This document shows positions 1 through 13,439 of a stretch of 64,000 bases of DNA, piece by piece. The notes under the pieces are model-generated. The model had not been told where the DNA came from. It did no database searches and saw only the letters and a program-made list of their open reading frames with translations. The position numbers and the translations under genes were made by a program. The DNA is from Clytia hemisphaerica (Eukaryota; Cnidaria; Hydrozoa; Leptothecata; Clytiidae). The stretch covers positions 434,001 to 498,000 of the forward strand of contig CACVBU010001193.1 of NCBI GenBank assembly GCA_902728285.1, given 5' to 3'. Position 1 is the stretch's first letter; the number at the start of each line of letters is the position of its first letter.

Positions 1-534
1 TTGAATTTCTTTAGTGAATTTTACTTGAATTTTTCTTTATTATTATTTTCTTATTCACTATCATGCAAATTTATCTTTTTATAATTTTCTTATCTTAATT
101 CTTATAACTTTTTTAGTCTTTTTCTCTTAGATAGTGTAAATAGTTGGAATTTAACTTTTTTCTTTTGGATTATTTCACGTACATACTTATATTGTGATAT
201 ACTGAATATTATGAATAATTTGTAAATTCTAGAACGTAAAATTCTTCAAAAATCTGTACCTTAATTTCTTTAGTAGTGAAAACAAACATCCACATAACTT
301 GCGCTTGATTTCTTGTCCGAGAAACAAATTCGATATTCCGTGACGCATTTCTGCCTTGCTTCCCGCTTAACCTATAGAAAAGTGTCATTGTACAATTAAG
401 GCTGCAGGGAACCTACCACTCGAAGAATTGTGACCGATAGAATTGGTATTAAATTGCGGTTTGTGTGAGTTGAAAAGATATTCGCAAGGGGGGGGGGTAA
501 ATAAGAGAAAACATAATTAATTGATACTTCAATA

Positions 535-836
535 CACCCCCTTCTCACAGACCCGGTGGGATTTTAGATTTCATCAGCCAGTGGGGATAAAATAAATGGA
601 CTAAAACTCGATGGGGATTGATCTTTTCTGATCTTTTTTTGACTGGGGATTTAAATTCCATTGTTTTCTAGCCTGAAAATTTAGTGGGGATGGAAAAAAT
701 AGCACAATATTTTGCAGTGAGGATTTGATGATCTGGCCATTTTCAGCTGGGACAAAAACTAGAGTATAAGTTTACGATATTTTGGCCAATTTTTTCCAGT
801 GGGAAGGGTTTTCAGTGGGTCTGTGAGAAGGGGGTG
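535..836. repeat. MITE-like element with 20-bp terminal inverted repeats
   Basis: The left end CACCCCCTTCTCACAGACCC (535-554) is the exact reverse complement of 817-836. The roughly 300-bp interior is AT-rich with no coding capacity and has several GTGGGGAT-like motifs. No target-site duplication could be fixed. Read as a non-autonomous DNA transposon of unknown superfamily. Confidence 0.75.
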
Positions 837-889
837 TTTTAATCGGATGTAGTCTTGTCTGATGAAATTTCGCATTTTGGCGAGTTGAA

Positions 890-1044
890 TTCATGATATT
901 CATGAAGTAATGTTTTCTACGGAAAGACCCCGGTTTTAGCCAGTAGTGGCAAATTTACACTGGACAAAAGTTGTATAAAATTTGCCACTACTGGCAAAAA
1001 CCGGGGTCTTTCCGTAGAAAACATTACGTCATGAATATCATGAA
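890..1044. repeat. Foldback element, arms about 66 bp
   Basis: Arms 890-955 and 978-1044 are inverted copies differing at about two positions and are separated by only 22 bp, so the element could form a long hairpin. The outer end TTCATGATAT is shared with two other foldbacks in this window (24488-24638 and 37297-37454), which suggests one family with divergent interiors. Confidence 0.8.
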
Positions 1045-3994
1045 TAAATAAATGAATGAAATGGTTGACTTGCGAAAAAAAATCCTTGTGAAATTCTATA
1101 AAATGATGCAAAGTCTACTCTAATTGTTCTTTTCTTGGCAAATATCAGCATATTCAGTGCCATTTTTCAAAATATTTTAAACAAATGACTAATTTATTTG
1201 CAACATTAAAGCATTAGCATTATTATACTAGCATTATTACCATTTGATAGCTCAGTCGGTAGCAATACGTCTTAGCTCAGTGGTTCGCTAATTAATTGGA
1301 GTCGTTGCGCTAATCCCATGTTTACACTAACAATAACAATTTGCATTTGATACCCTGGATATTAATTTTTTTGATAGGCAGTGTCTATCCCTATATCAGG
1401 CTCGCATTATGCTTGGCATTCTATTGACCCATTGTTTAATTTATTAGTTTAATTTATACTTTTATATTTAATTAGTTTAATTTATACCTGCATATGCTTA
1501 TAGGAAAGCATACATTCCTTTACAGTAACAACGCTCTAAAGTTCGAGAAAGTTGAATATTCACTCCTGTGAAAATGGATTCTACAAGGTTTTTTTTGGGT
1601 TTCTTAGTTCTTTATTTCCTGATATTAGATGAGTGTTGGATTCCCGTTGGATTAAACCATCTCAAACACAGACCGGTAGACAATGGGTAAAGAATAAGAT
1701 ATCCTTTATTGGAGATCAAAAGATACTTTCTTTTGAACTCGCAAACAATCAGGAAAGCACGAGAAACTCTCTCGAACTTTGCTGAACACTTTTCAAATTA
1801 AGTTGAATCTTTTAATCCTTATTTCTTGTTCATAATATCAAAAAGATTGAGTTTGAGAGAGGTATTCTTCAACCTTTTTCAAGGAAGAAAAATTGAAGCC
1901 TCTTTTAAGTTTGCCCCGTATTTATAATTTTTGTTTGAAAAATACACGGGTCACGTTTTCCTGGATGGGAAATAAGTGGCTTCATTTCCCATCAAGGAGT
2001 TTCTGATGGTTCAAAACTTTATAGCCTCTAATAGGGAAATTTAGGCTAAAGTTGAGGATTTTCTTCGTGTTGTTTTTTGAAAATTATATTTATCCGTGCA
2101 TTTTCCAGACTTCCTTGATATTGATAAGTGAAAGAGGGCATGTGTTCTCGACCGTCCTACACTTTGAGGTTAGATCATCGTTTGAAAGAAGTCGTTAGAG
2201 GTCTCACACTCTCAGCCACAAGTAGCTGAATCTTCTACGACTTTCGTTTCCGCCTACCAGCATCCATTAAAGTGATGATTCACTGTATAATACAATTGAA
2301 ATTTCGCCAATTTTTTTAAAAATAGAAAAATTTACAAATTGCTTTTACTAAATTTTCCTCAGCAGGGGTCATATCACTTGATATAACAGCGTGTACACAA
2401 AAATGTATTTGGTTAGGTTGGGGGTTAGTCATTAAAAAGCAATGGAAAACACTTAACTTGAACGACATGGTGTCTGCTGAACAGCACGAGAAGGTATTTC
2501 AGAACTCTTGCCAAATCACCATAGGGATATATTACAGGCAGAACAACAAAGGAAATTGCTTTTTGAAAACTTACGATGAGTCTTCATATCGAGTCACATC
2601 CTGAAAGTTTACAAATCAACAAATAAGTTCAATCTAGAATAAAAATTGGTTCTCTGTAAGTTTTGTTTTACCTAATATAATAAGCTTTATATCGACAACT
2701 TTCCACAAAATATATGATGAAGCAATTTCTAATTGCATAAACCTGATCATTGCCATCCAATTAGAACTAATTAGCATTACATGATGAAAATTTTGCGGGT
2801 ACGAGACATATCACTCTGGGAGCCTTATAAGGAGAAGCGTTGTGTGGAGCGTCAGGGTAGCGGACAGTTTTTTTAGCTGTTTTTTCCAACTTATCTCAAT
2901 AAAATTAAGTAATATCGCTGTCCTCTTACACTTATCTCGATAGAATTATGTAATATCGATAATTGAGGAGCTGAAATTGTTGATCTAGAGTTTTGATTTC
3001 ATAATGTCTCGATCTCCTCTGGCATTACTTTGGATTTCATGTAACATTCCAAAAATCAAATCAGTGTTTGCTCTCCATAGGTTAAATTTCATTCGCTTTA
3101 AATGTGCACTAATCTTTTTTTTGCTTGCCATTTTTCAAACAAACCTTTCAATTCCAACATAATGATATACCGTTGAAAAGATTTTTCGACTGAAAGTGTA
3201 TGTGGCAAACCAAGACAATCAAAGGGAGGAGAAGAATTTATTGCTCTCTTTAAAATATACTTTTAACTTTCCTGTATATTTTCATTGCCCAATATCCTGT
3301 GGAAGTTCGATCCTTTCGAAAACATTGCAAAACTTACGCGTTTGGAATAAACAAAGGGAGACAATTGAGCGCGTAGGATGTTGCGTTATTTGTGTTTATG
3401 AAAACGACGAATTAGCATTTTATGATAAGATGACTTTCGACCACTGATTGTTGACTTTTCAAACTGTTTATGTACAATGTACAATGGTGTAAAACTCACT
3501 GTACCAGTGTTTCGGTATTATTGAGTTGGACAGAACTTTTATCTATTTCTTTATTTAACAATTTTCCTGTTTTTGAAACCCCTTCCCCAAAAAATTGTAA
3601 ATACTAAGATGATAAGATTCGCGTGAAAGAATATCTTCAATGAAAAAGATGTTTAAAAATCCAAATTATTAAAAAGTGGGTAAAAATTTACAAAACAATA
3701 ACTTAAAAGCTAAGCGATATTTACAAGGAATATATACAGATTAAGAAATATTTATACACTCTTCTTAAATCGAATGAACTTGGAATCAGCTGAAAATAAC
3801 CTTGAAAACGCCATTTTCATAAAAGAGAACATTAAAGTGGTTCTCGAGATGAAAACGCGAAAATTAATCACGCAAAAATTGAGTAATCTAATGTCAGCTC
3901 ATTGCTTTCCAAAGCAAGATAGTCTCTGCGACCATCAAGTTTTGACAACAACCATTGTAGTTTCAACTACAAATGTAAAGTAAACTTAGCGATC
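1045..3994. other. Intergenic, no gene recognised
   Basis: AT-rich sequence with only short chance reading frames on both strands. A segment at about 1632-2261 begins TGTTGGATTCC and ends CCAGCA, faintly like a solo LTR, but no flanking duplication or partner was found. Confidence 0.5.
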
Positions 3995-4250
3995 TACACG
4001 TTTTTTTTTATAAGAACAAACTATATAAGAACATAAGGCTTCAAGGCCCAAAAATTTAAGAACATTCTAAGAACATACTAAGGCTTTGGAGACTTAAAAA
4101 CATGCAATTTCTTAAGAAATTACATCAAAATGCTCAAAAAATGCCGAAAATAAGAACATTTTAAGAACATTTTTAGGCTTCAAATCCAAAAAACTAAGAA
4201 CATCCGAAGGCTTCGAAAATTTTTGACGTTCTTATAAAAAAAAACGTGTA
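3995..4250. repeat. MITE, ACACGTTTTTTTTATAAG family, copy 1
   Basis: Starts TACACGTTTTTTTTTATAAG and ends with its reverse complement at 4250. The interior is a degenerate run of TAAGAACAT and AAGGCTT words. It ends two bases before the stop codon of the Ig-domain gene at 4253, so it probably forms that gene's 3' UTR. Related copies lie at 17767, 40376, 40936 and 44465. Confidence 0.8.
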
Positions 4251-4252
4251 TT

Positions 4253-4830
4253 TTAAGTTTTGCCGAATACTTTGTTCAATTTATTTTTCATGGAAGGTGT
4301 AGATAACAATTTGTAACTTCTTTTCTTGAAACTGGTACGTGCGCTGACTGAAGAAGCATTGACTTGAAGTAAACAAGAGCTGGTTACTTCACCGTATTTA
4401 TTGACAGCACGAAACATGATGGGGCCACAATCTTCTTTCCGTAAACCTTTAACAACCAATTCTCGTTTATTGTTAGTCAAAGTAATTCTCTCATCAAGAG
4501 TGTCCAATTTTTCCCCTGCCAGATACCATTCGATTTCCATGGGAGGGTAACCAGTCAACAGACATAGGAGATGAAGTTCAGCGCCCGCATTCTTATGAAC
4601 ACTCAATGGTAAAGGGGTGACGATTTGTGGATGAAGCAGTTCATCCGTGCACGATTCGTAACCATAGATGTCTGAAAAAGAAAGATCAAAGTAATCTATT
4701 ATTAGAATACTATATGATGGTAGGATGACTCAAAGTCAGTGGTCACAGTTATCAAGTGGTCAATTTGAGACGAAGGTTCGAGTAGGATCCAACCTTTATA
4801 TTAATGAAAATCATGTTACTCACCATGCAT
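4253..4830 (-). CDS. Small single I-set immunoglobulin-domain protein
   Basis: Two coding exons on the minus strand: 4824-4830 (ATGCATG, donor GTGAGT) and 4253-4671 (acceptor CTTTTTCAG), giving about 141 residues. There is no signal peptide or membrane segment. The core (about residues 25-105) has I-set features: LLCLL strand B cysteine, EWYLAGEKL tryptophan, the D-x-G turn (EDCGP), and AVNKYGEVTS. The usual strand F cysteine is replaced by phenylalanine (MFRAVN), as is common in intracellular I-set domains of titin, obscurin or MLCK type. A basic tail (SFKKRSYKLL...KNKLNKVFGKT) follows. Known from family: such domains are cytoskeletal or sarcomeric binding modules. Inference: a cytoplasmic adaptor-like protein, or a short paralogue or terminal fragment of a titin/MLCK-like gene. 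Exact orthology is not recognised. Confidence 0.75.
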
Positions 4831-4897
4831 TTTGCTCCGTGTTGATATGGTGTGAAGAGTTTACTAAATAACGAGATGTGTCTGTGTGCATTGCTTG

Positions 4898-4905
4898 CTT
4901 ATATA
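4898..4905 (-). promoter_or_regulatory. Putative TATA box of the Ig-domain gene
   Basis: Minus strand TATATAAG lies about 70 bases upstream of the ATG at 4830. That leaves room for a start site near 4870 and a short 5' UTR. Placement only; no start-site data. Confidence 0.45.
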
Positions 4906-7900
4906 TGAAAGTGGTGGATACTTTGCAGGATAATTTATTCAACAAACATACCATCACATGCTGACGTCAATAGACAATCTTCAAACAATAACAAAAGCAA
5001 TCTCGTTGACGCGCCAAACGTCAATCAAAACATGAGTGGCAAAAAGATGTCAAAGTGGCGTTTCCAATTATATGATTGAACATAAATTATGCTTTTATTC
5101 TGAGTGGTCACGATGTTGAAAGATGACGTAATGGGGATGCGAGGGAGCATGACCAGCAAGTGACGAATAGACAAACCAAATTTCAAAAGGTCTTTCTTTG
5201 GCTGAGATGGACAATTTCTCTCTGAAAAATAATATTATCTTAATGAGATAAGGAAAATACCTATAATGATGAGTGAAAAAGGGTCAAATAATTCATGTAA
5301 GTTTTGAGCTATGACATACGATGACAATTTCTTATCAGGATTTTAAGGAAAATTTGTTGAATGTAATTCCCCGAAAACTACATCAGCTAAAAATGAGTGA
5401 ATAGCAGTAATAGAACATCAAACCTTGGCTTTGAAACTTGATGTAATAATCTAAAGTTAGACCAACTGAAGACGCCATGATGATAAAGGAGGGATCATTG
5501 GTAGATTAATATCGATTAATATGATATGGCTCATAGTTTGAGTTCATTTCCCATGCGGTAGGGACAGTTTGTCTTTGTAAGTAATCAATTAGTCTCACCA
5601 AGCGATGCGAACAAAAGAATATCCAGCGTCGGAATAACTCTTTCAGATCGTTCGGGTTTCTGTAATCCTCATTTTAATCCTTCTTCGAAACAAACAAACA
5701 AACAAATAAAAATTACGGAAATCTGGATCTTTCCATGTTTTCGTCATCCAAGCTACGCCTAATAATCGAATAAAAAGGCTGTGTAAACTACAGAGTATAG
5801 TGTAAGATATAACTGATCAAATTCCAATGTGTTTATTTACGAAAAGAAGTAGGTTGGCACCACTAAACCGCTAAAAACGACAAATATTCTAAGAGCTTCG
5901 TGTCTTGGTTATGCATTATGCAAAAAACGTGAACCTAATTTACGAAAAGTTTTACTTCAGACCTATCGAAAACCGTTTTGAAAACTACGCAAGCTGCTTA
6001 GCAAAAATGCAGTACACACATGTGAAAAATGCTCAAGGAAGCCCAACGCTTGTTCACCTAACTGAAGCCATGGAGGTATAAAGAAAGACAGGAGAAGTAT
6101 GCTATTGTAACCAAGCTCGCCCTACGATTAAAAAAGTTACGATGTATGCATGCTCATAATCTCATATATCGTGCATTTTTATTGAGCTCTTTCATCCATA
6201 GGTTAAATCTTATTGGCTCATTTAAGCTTGAGAAATTAGATGAGACGAGATTCATTGTTGACCTCAGTGTAAGAAAATATTGCCTAAAAAAAAACTTTGC
6301 AATCCTTCATCAAATGAAAGATTTTCGATCAATGTTTTCTGCAGGTGAACTCTATTGCTATACTTTCCTAAATTCTCCAGCGACTTTATTCTCAAATTGA
6401 GTCTGAATCGGGTGTGCTTATAAAGAACTTTTCATTTCTGGCTTGATAAATATCTTTTCAAACAAATTGAACGGATAGCGAAATGGAACATAAATTTGTT
6501 TCGTGGACGAACTTTTATCTAATTTTCGTATATTAAAAGGATAGAATCTTCAATACTGATTATTAGAATGTTCAGAGCAAACTTGAGTTCTACTAAAAAG
6601 TCTTATTTCATCGGGCGAGCTTAGAATTCTTTGATACATTTTATAAAAGAAATCAAAAGACTTTAACGACCAATTACCGACACATTCAACTCCTGTTTTC
6701 TTTATACCTCTATGCTGAAGCAAAGAAAAAATTTCCATTTTGAAGTAATTAATCGTGGTACAAAATGGGATTTTAATTGAGCTCATCTAAAAGAAGATGT
6801 AACGACAAACGAAGGCTTTGTATAAGAGGAACTGAAAATAGCTTACATGAGCTGTGAATGGAAAAAACTGTTGCCATATTCATTGTTTGTACCAATAAAT
6901 CAATCTTTTTTTTTTTTTTTAATTCTCTTTTATCACCAAAAAACAGTTGGTATATATTTTACAAGTTCCTCTACTCTGCTATATATAACAAGACGACTAG
7001 AAGTCGAAAATTTCGCCTTAAATAAGACGAAGAAGAAAAGAACATTGAAATCCTTGGAGAACAATACACAGAATTAAAACTTGAAGAGGAATGCGGAAAA
7101 TTAATAAGATTAATTTGAGTGAGTTTAGAACGAAAGGCAAGGTAAAATTTTACGTCATTTCCGGTCGAAAATATCCAATATTTTGAACTTGAAAAGACAA
7201 GATTCGAGATTCCAAGCAATTCGTAGAAAAGTTTTCTTTCCTTATACCAAATTGCTTCGTTTTTAATGACGGGCAATACAGGTCGTACAGGGCAAAAGGG
7301 AAACTTGAGTTGGATTTCAGATCTAAAAATTATTTTTCCAATATCTAATTCCAAAATTTCGATAGTAATCGCTCCTAGAAAATAGCTACAATTTACAAAT
7401 TCAAGTATGTGCAAATTGGCTTTTTTTCACATCGGTGATTTGGCTTCCAAAATAATAAAAATAGTCTTCAGTTTCGTTTACACAAGTCAATTTCGATAAT
7501 CAACATACAAAGTTTACATCAAAACGTTTTTTCCAACAGGAACAAATCATCAGACATTTCGCAGATTGAGGTAAGTCAGGGATACGTACGTCGAAGAAGT
7601 CACGTGGAATCATGGAAATCGCGATAAATGTATTTTTGTCTATCAATGGCGGTGTGGCTGAGCGCGACAGTTATTTACTTCGAATGTGAAAATCATGAAA
7701 TTTTTATGTTTCCAATAGCAAATACAGCATATTGTGGAAATCGGATGAACGATAATAGATTACAATGACTAAGCGCAATTGCAGGATCGCTGTTGCGATT
7801 GTACGAATGTTGGTGTTGTATGAACATTTCGAAACCATTCGACCTTTGTTAATTAAGACTGAAAATGACACATTAGGATATTTTGAGATCATGAATCACG

Positions 7901-8974
7901 CTGCATAGGATAGCGATTCATCATTGTAATAATTCCAAAAGAAAATATATCCACTGATACAATATCACTTCAATAATTTCTTATAATATCAACAAATGCA
8001 TACATATTAGATGAATCAATTCACTTGCAATGTACTGCCATATTTTTCATTCCCTATTTTGCCATATCGTCTATTTTTAACTCTGTGACAGTCTTTTGAT
8101 TTTTGAGTAGGCAAAGATAACCAAAGAGTACAAAAATAATAAAACAATTACCAAAGCTATTAAAAAATGGTAGAAATATACTTGTCGAATATATAATTAA
8201 AAAAAACAATAATTATGAAAAACAGAAGGAAAAATGATAAATAATAAAATATAAAAAATAGGATAATAATACAAAAATAAATAATACATTAATGCCATCC
8301 ATAGGCTGTAAGTTCTGACGAGATAGTAATCAAAAGGAATTAATGAAAGGCATCTTAACTATTTCCTTTGTCTATAGATTTTTCTACAGAGACCATCCAT
8401 AAAGACACTCACATTTTGACCCATTTATCAGCCCTCCCCAACTTCCTCTTCAATGTCAAATTCAACAGAGCCCTCTTTGGTAATGCAGAAAAAAGGTCCT
8501 CCCAAGAAAATAATATTTTTTAAGATAGTCTTTAAACGTCAGAAAACTACATAAGAATGACGGGGTGGGGATGACCTTAATTGCTATTCCAACAGAGTTA
8601 AGCTTCAATCCTTAATTACAAGTTAATTTTATTAGAGAAGCAAACATTACTGATATGATATTAAAGATGTTCGATAACATCATTGCTTTATCGAGTATTC
8701 CTGGTACTCGTCTATCACAAAAATCCTTCGATCAATTCAACGTTATAAAGAAGCACCTATGAAACATAACAAATGTATCGAACGTGGCTAATTTTCTGAT
8801 GATTAATTAAGTTCGTAGAATTGCATAAGGAAAAGGATACTATACCCTTGTATTGAGATATTTTTTTACTTCCTTCAATTTTGACATCAAACTAATCATC
8901 AGAGTTGAGATCATCCACCACCCCAGTTTCCATCCCCCCCCCTTGGCCCGCGGGAATCGCCTCTGACGGGTATT
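4906..8974. other. Intergenic, no gene recognised
   Basis: About 4 kb of AT-rich sequence with simple A/T runs. The longest open frames (for example minus 6971-7414) have low-complexity Ser/Phe/Ile-rich translations, no splice context and no family resemblance. Nothing functional is supported. Confidence 0.5.
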
Positions 8975-9250
8975 CTAAGCTAGCAAAGTCAGCGATAATT
9001 TGATTCCATCAGATCGGATAAGGTTCACACATTTACGAATAACTTCAATACCATACTCGCACCAATTCCTTATGTGTCCAAATTTGATCAAGCATTTCCC
9101 TCGATATGTGTGGAAGTTCGGAACTAAATCATAATCTTGGAGAATGTCAGCCAACAATTGATCAGCTCCATTTAAAGCCGCCATGTTGAAGTCTCCTAAA
9201 TGATATAATTGGTATCTTTCAATAAATTGAGCAAGATTGTAACAGAACAC
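8975..9250 (-). pseudogene. Helitron APE-type endonuclease remnant
   Basis: The fragment contains HLGDFNMA, matching the GDFN motif of exonuclease-endonuclease-phosphatase domains, followed by L-rich helices and a THRGK-like FHTYRGK segment. The upstream piece LLNVRSFK (near 9560) fits the start of the same domain. It is broken by frameshifts. In Helentrons this domain follows the helicase, as it does here. Confidence 0.65.
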
Positions 9251-9510
9251 ATCACGTTGAATTCTTGACTTTTATGAGAACCAAAACACAAAATTCTTTT
9301 CAGTAAATTCAGCTTTCTAATTTTAAAGAGAAAAAGCCATGATGATGATCATACTCACAATGTCAATAAAAGAAGGGAAGACAGACAGTAACACTGGAAT
9401 TTGCTGGTCAAATATTCTTTAAATATAATAAGGAAGTTTTTCATGCAAACTTGTTTGTCTTCCTCAGCCGCTTCATAACTCATCTGTGTCTCTGTCAGAC
9501 ATAACAAATT

Positions 9511-10116
9511 TCATACAAAAATCTGTCCTTTTGAATCAACTGCAGTCGTTTTAAAAGATCTTACATTCAATAGGCAAACATTTAAATAGAACTGCACCTC
9601 ATATATCTGCAACTCTTTCAACTTTGTTCTGACGCAATCGTGTGTATTCTTCACTAACTTTATCACTACAGACAAAAGCATTACGCGATATTGACCAGTA
9701 AAGTACAAACCATTTAAATTTTTCACTCTGCTCATTGTCAAATATCATTGACCAGCATTGAATCTTTGCCTTGCAAGGTCAAACTAACGACTACTGAATC
9801 CAAAGTCAATCCTGAACTGTGCACGTTAAAAGAAATCTAGCTTAAGAGGAAATTGGTCCGAGAAATGATAGGTGAAGTGTAGGGTTTTTGTCAAAGGGAA
9901 AATTTACTTCACTCTTTCAATGGGAACAGTTTAAGTGGCCTTAGCATTGGTCTTCTTTGAGCTTTTATCCAGCCGTCTATCGTCTAGTTTAACATAAATT
10001 AGCTCTGCTTTATTGTTTCTGAATTTTACCTCAGTGACGGTTCCAAGTTGACCATTGATTAACCTATCCTCTATATCAATATTACTAATTAGCATTACTC
10101 TTGCACATATTTTCAA
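9511..10116 (-). pseudogene. Helitron helicase C-terminal part (PIF1-like)
   Basis: Piece 10116-9931 reads CARVMLISNIDIEDRLING-QLGTV, the region before the last helicase motifs in PIF1/Helitron helicases (GARVML..N....L.NG..G.V). Piece 9741-9511 begins MSRVKNLNGLYFTG, matching helicase motif VI (SRV...GL). The two pieces sit in different frames with stops between. Confidence 0.75.
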
Positions 10117-10768
10117 ACGTCCATAGCTTCTACATTTATTGTTTCCGAGGGCAGAGTATCTAATCTTTGAATATTGTGAAGATGGACTGAAGCATTTTCT
10201 GCAAACAAATGCAATGATTCTATTGGATAATCAGGGTGTTCTCGTGTTATCAGTCTAGATTTAATCATACTTTCATCATTACTATTCAATTCACCTACTC
10301 TTAATTGTTCAAGAGATCAATGAAGTCAGAGTCTCCTTTGACGCATAATCTCATCTAATTCAGCTAGTTGAATGGTGCTAATTTGAAGCACATAATAGGT
10401 CCCTCAGTTGAAAATACTGGACTTTGAAAAATTGGAGGTAATTGAAAGAGGTCTCACAAACAATGATACTTTCCCGCAAGGTGTGTTGTCATTACACCAA
10501 AAAATTTCCCATAATATTGTATGGATGTTCAAAGCTGTTGCGACGAAATCATAGATTTCATCAATTATTATCAACTTTACATGATGTAATTTATTCTAAT
10601 GCAGTCTTGTTTTCAGCCATATTTCTGATTCCAACGGAATACTCATCCTGTGTGTACTGTGTGCGATATTATAGCTGTATACCAGTTGGGGCCAATTTAA
10701 TAATACGTGGCTTCTCTAGCTCATCACTTTTATGCTAGGACTTTTGACAAACAATTGTAAACATTTAA

Positions 10769-11092
10769 TTAAGTGAGATTTTCTCGCCCGCACCACCTGT
10801 TAAAATATTCTAATGGTTCTAGTAGTACAGGATTATTGGACTTGGAATTTTGCACATACATTTTTCCCCAATTTAGTACTATATCAAAAATATCTCTTTG
10901 CTTAGAATTTAAAGATCTTATATGGGAATTGATTTGGGCATCAGTTTGCAAGCCATGAACTGTTTGAGTAAATGGTGCAAAATTCTGTTCGATATCATGA
11001 CTTTCATCATCATTTTCACTGTCTGATGAGTTGCTCATTAGGTCTTGTACTTCATCATTTTCTTGTTGAGCAAAGGCATCTTGATTATGCAT
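10769..11092 (-). pseudogene. Helitron helicase N-terminal part
   Basis: An acidic Ser/Asp/Glu-rich stretch is followed by LNSKQRDIFDIVLNWGK, the typical entry (LN..QR.IF..V..W) to Helentron helicases. Directly downstream, a shift of frame at about 10790 reveals a GGAGE-K-S remnant of the Walker A motif (expected GGAGxGKS). The ATPase is therefore broken. Confidence 0.7.
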
Positions 11093-11637
11093 AAGGTCAT
11101 TGCGATAGTTTTGAGTACTAAATCAACAATGACCATCAGGTTCAAAAATTTGCTTGTTCTCGTTAACAACTGCATTGACTTCATCTAAATTGAGCTTCAA
11201 CACATATGAGCCATCAAGTTTCAAACATTCTCTCTGATCTAAATGGAATACAACATTAGAATATGGTGGGAAAATTTATCTGGATGTTTGTTTTGTTAGG
11301 AGTGTAGTACCTCAAAACTTTTGGAACTTTACGAAGCTTAAGTTTTTTCCTTACTGTGAGTAATTTGGGCTGATTTTGGAAGTGTTTGGGGTTCTTGATG
11401 ATTCACTGCACTTGTTGAGTCATCTAATACAGTAGGCTGCCAATCATTTTCATCATTTGTATTTTTTTTGTGTCTAATGTATAGTTTGCACAGAATGTGG
11501 CATAACACATAGTATTGAATTGCCCTGTGTTTGGGCGGTCAATATATCTGTTTAACATATTTCGTTTGAAAAGATCATCAGAATCCTCAGGCAATTCCTC
11601 AATTTCTTCTTTTGACTTGAAAATTCTGTACCTTTGA

Positions 11638-13056
11638 TCAGGTAAGTAGTGTTAACGAATATGAAATAGCAGGAAAGCATTTTCTAAGCCACAGTTCAGG
11701 CATTGTTAAGTAAACTGCTTCCTGGATTGAGCATTCTCTATTAGAATTGTAAACTTTGGCGATTTTAGACATTTTCTCAAACTGGCTGTCATTTGAATCT
11801 TTGGCCTGTTTTAATGCTTCTTGCATTGCAGTTGAACACTTATCTTCACTTTTTGAAAAATAGGCACACATGTATGTAACTGCCTTGTATGCATTAAAAA
11901 CTGGCTGAATATCGATATTGGCCTCCCATGCTAGGAGGCCTTCTGCAAAATAATTGTTGACAAAACAAGAATATGGGTCACGTTTTAGAAACAAATGCTG
12001 ATCTTTGTCTGGTGAGATTGATAAGTAATATTCATACGTTTCATATTTTAACCCCAAAGAATCCAAAATTGTATCAATAGATCCAATTTCAATATACTCA
12101 GGCTTATCAGGATCCAGAATGTTTCTCTTTTTAGGATGCAAATTTGTATCTATATACTCTTGAACAGTTTGGATCACATTATTTCTAGCAACCAAAATAT
12201 CATGTTTTTCAGTTTCAGGTAACCCTTCAGGAAGCGGTTCAGACAAAATAGTGCGCTTGCAGAAAAGTTTTCCAAATTGAAATCGGCATTCATTTTTGCG
12301 ATATTTACTACACGTTCTAGAATGGGAGTGTATTTGATACTTAGTGACTAAATTCCATAATTCAGGACTTTCTTCCCTATCAGGAACATTAGCAGAAATA
12401 ACACTATCTATGTGTTCAATATACTTTTCTTTTCCATCTTCAAGTTTTGGGACATCTTTAGCCCAAAGCAACAATGATATGTGGACTACCCCTGAAAGTA
12501 AATTCTACTCTAGAGCATAGTATGTAATTTTTCCAAGTTGGCCATCCATATTATCTCTTGAAAAACAACTCTTTCTATATTGATATTGACGCACAAGCCA
12601 ATAGGATTGCTATTAAGTAGGGCCACATCTAGATTGGTAATCAAGAAGTTCATGATCAGTATCAGCATCCCCGCTTTAATTGTCTGATAATGGTAACAAA
12701 TTCCTCCCACCGTAAATCTGCACAGAGAGAGTCATAAAGTATGTTGGACACCAAGTTGTTTAACCATTGCAAGAACATCAGATAACATATGTTGCCAGTA
12801 TGCAGGGGTTCCTTTTATAGTACTCATAAACTTATGCCTTATCAGATGCTACACAATTTTGAATTGTATCATTAAAATTATTAGCTAATAGTCCCGCAGT
12901 CAAGTTGGAATTTGAAATTCTCATTGCGATATTGATCTTACTTCTAAGGTTAAGCTGTAGTAGAGTTTTGTGAGCAAAAAAAATGTAATCTGAATCCGAA
13001 GCAAACTTTTGAGTGTAATTTAAAAGACGCTGATTAAAGTACTTTGTTGGCGACAA
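11638..13056 (-). pseudogene. Helitron Rep (HUH, Y2) nuclease, frameshifted
   Basis: Piece 13056-12832 begins SPTKYFNQRLLNYTQKF, the usual start of the Helentron Rep region. Piece 12474-11638 (278 codons) carries the cysteine/histidine block HSHSRTCSKYRKNECRF and the two-tyrosine active site TYMCAYFSK (tyrosines four apart, about 11860-11874). The HUH histidines would lie at about 12450-12490, where GSPH and LLLWAKDVP fall in different frames, so the metal site is interrupted by an indel. The middle part (12710-12510) is in another frame. Confidence 0.85.
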
Positions 13057-13439
13057 TTTATATCTCGCTCTACGTTAAAACCCAAATTTCCCAGTAGGAA
13101 AAAAGATGAGGATGGGCTAGCTCTTCACAGAACTCATCTTGTGTTAATGAATTGGGGATTTGACCTTCACCTGGAGCTAAAATTGCATTTTCATCATCTA
13201 AATATGTTTGGCACTTCTGATACATATAACTGTTCACTATGTTGGTGTCCGATACGCACTGAGTGGATCATCAGAATCAAATTCATTTCTAATTGCTCTT
13301 CAAAAGGCTTAATTAACGTAACTGTTGTATCATCTACAAATCTTATATCATTGGAAGAAGCGCTTGATACGGAATCATTATTTGATAAAACCCTTTCAAC
13401 ATATTCATCATTAGTTTACTTGGTCGATGATTGACATAC

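Noticed and set aside
1246-1330. tRNA-like TAGCTCAGTCGG (A box)
   Set aside because: No B box with the right spacing and no cloverleaf pairing; no support for an RNA gene.
1632-2261. Solo LTR
   Set aside because: TG...CA ends only; no target duplication, second copy or coding neighbour.
6971-7414. 147-codon minus-strand frame
   Set aside because: Low-complexity translation, no splice context, no family signature; likely chance in AT-rich DNA.
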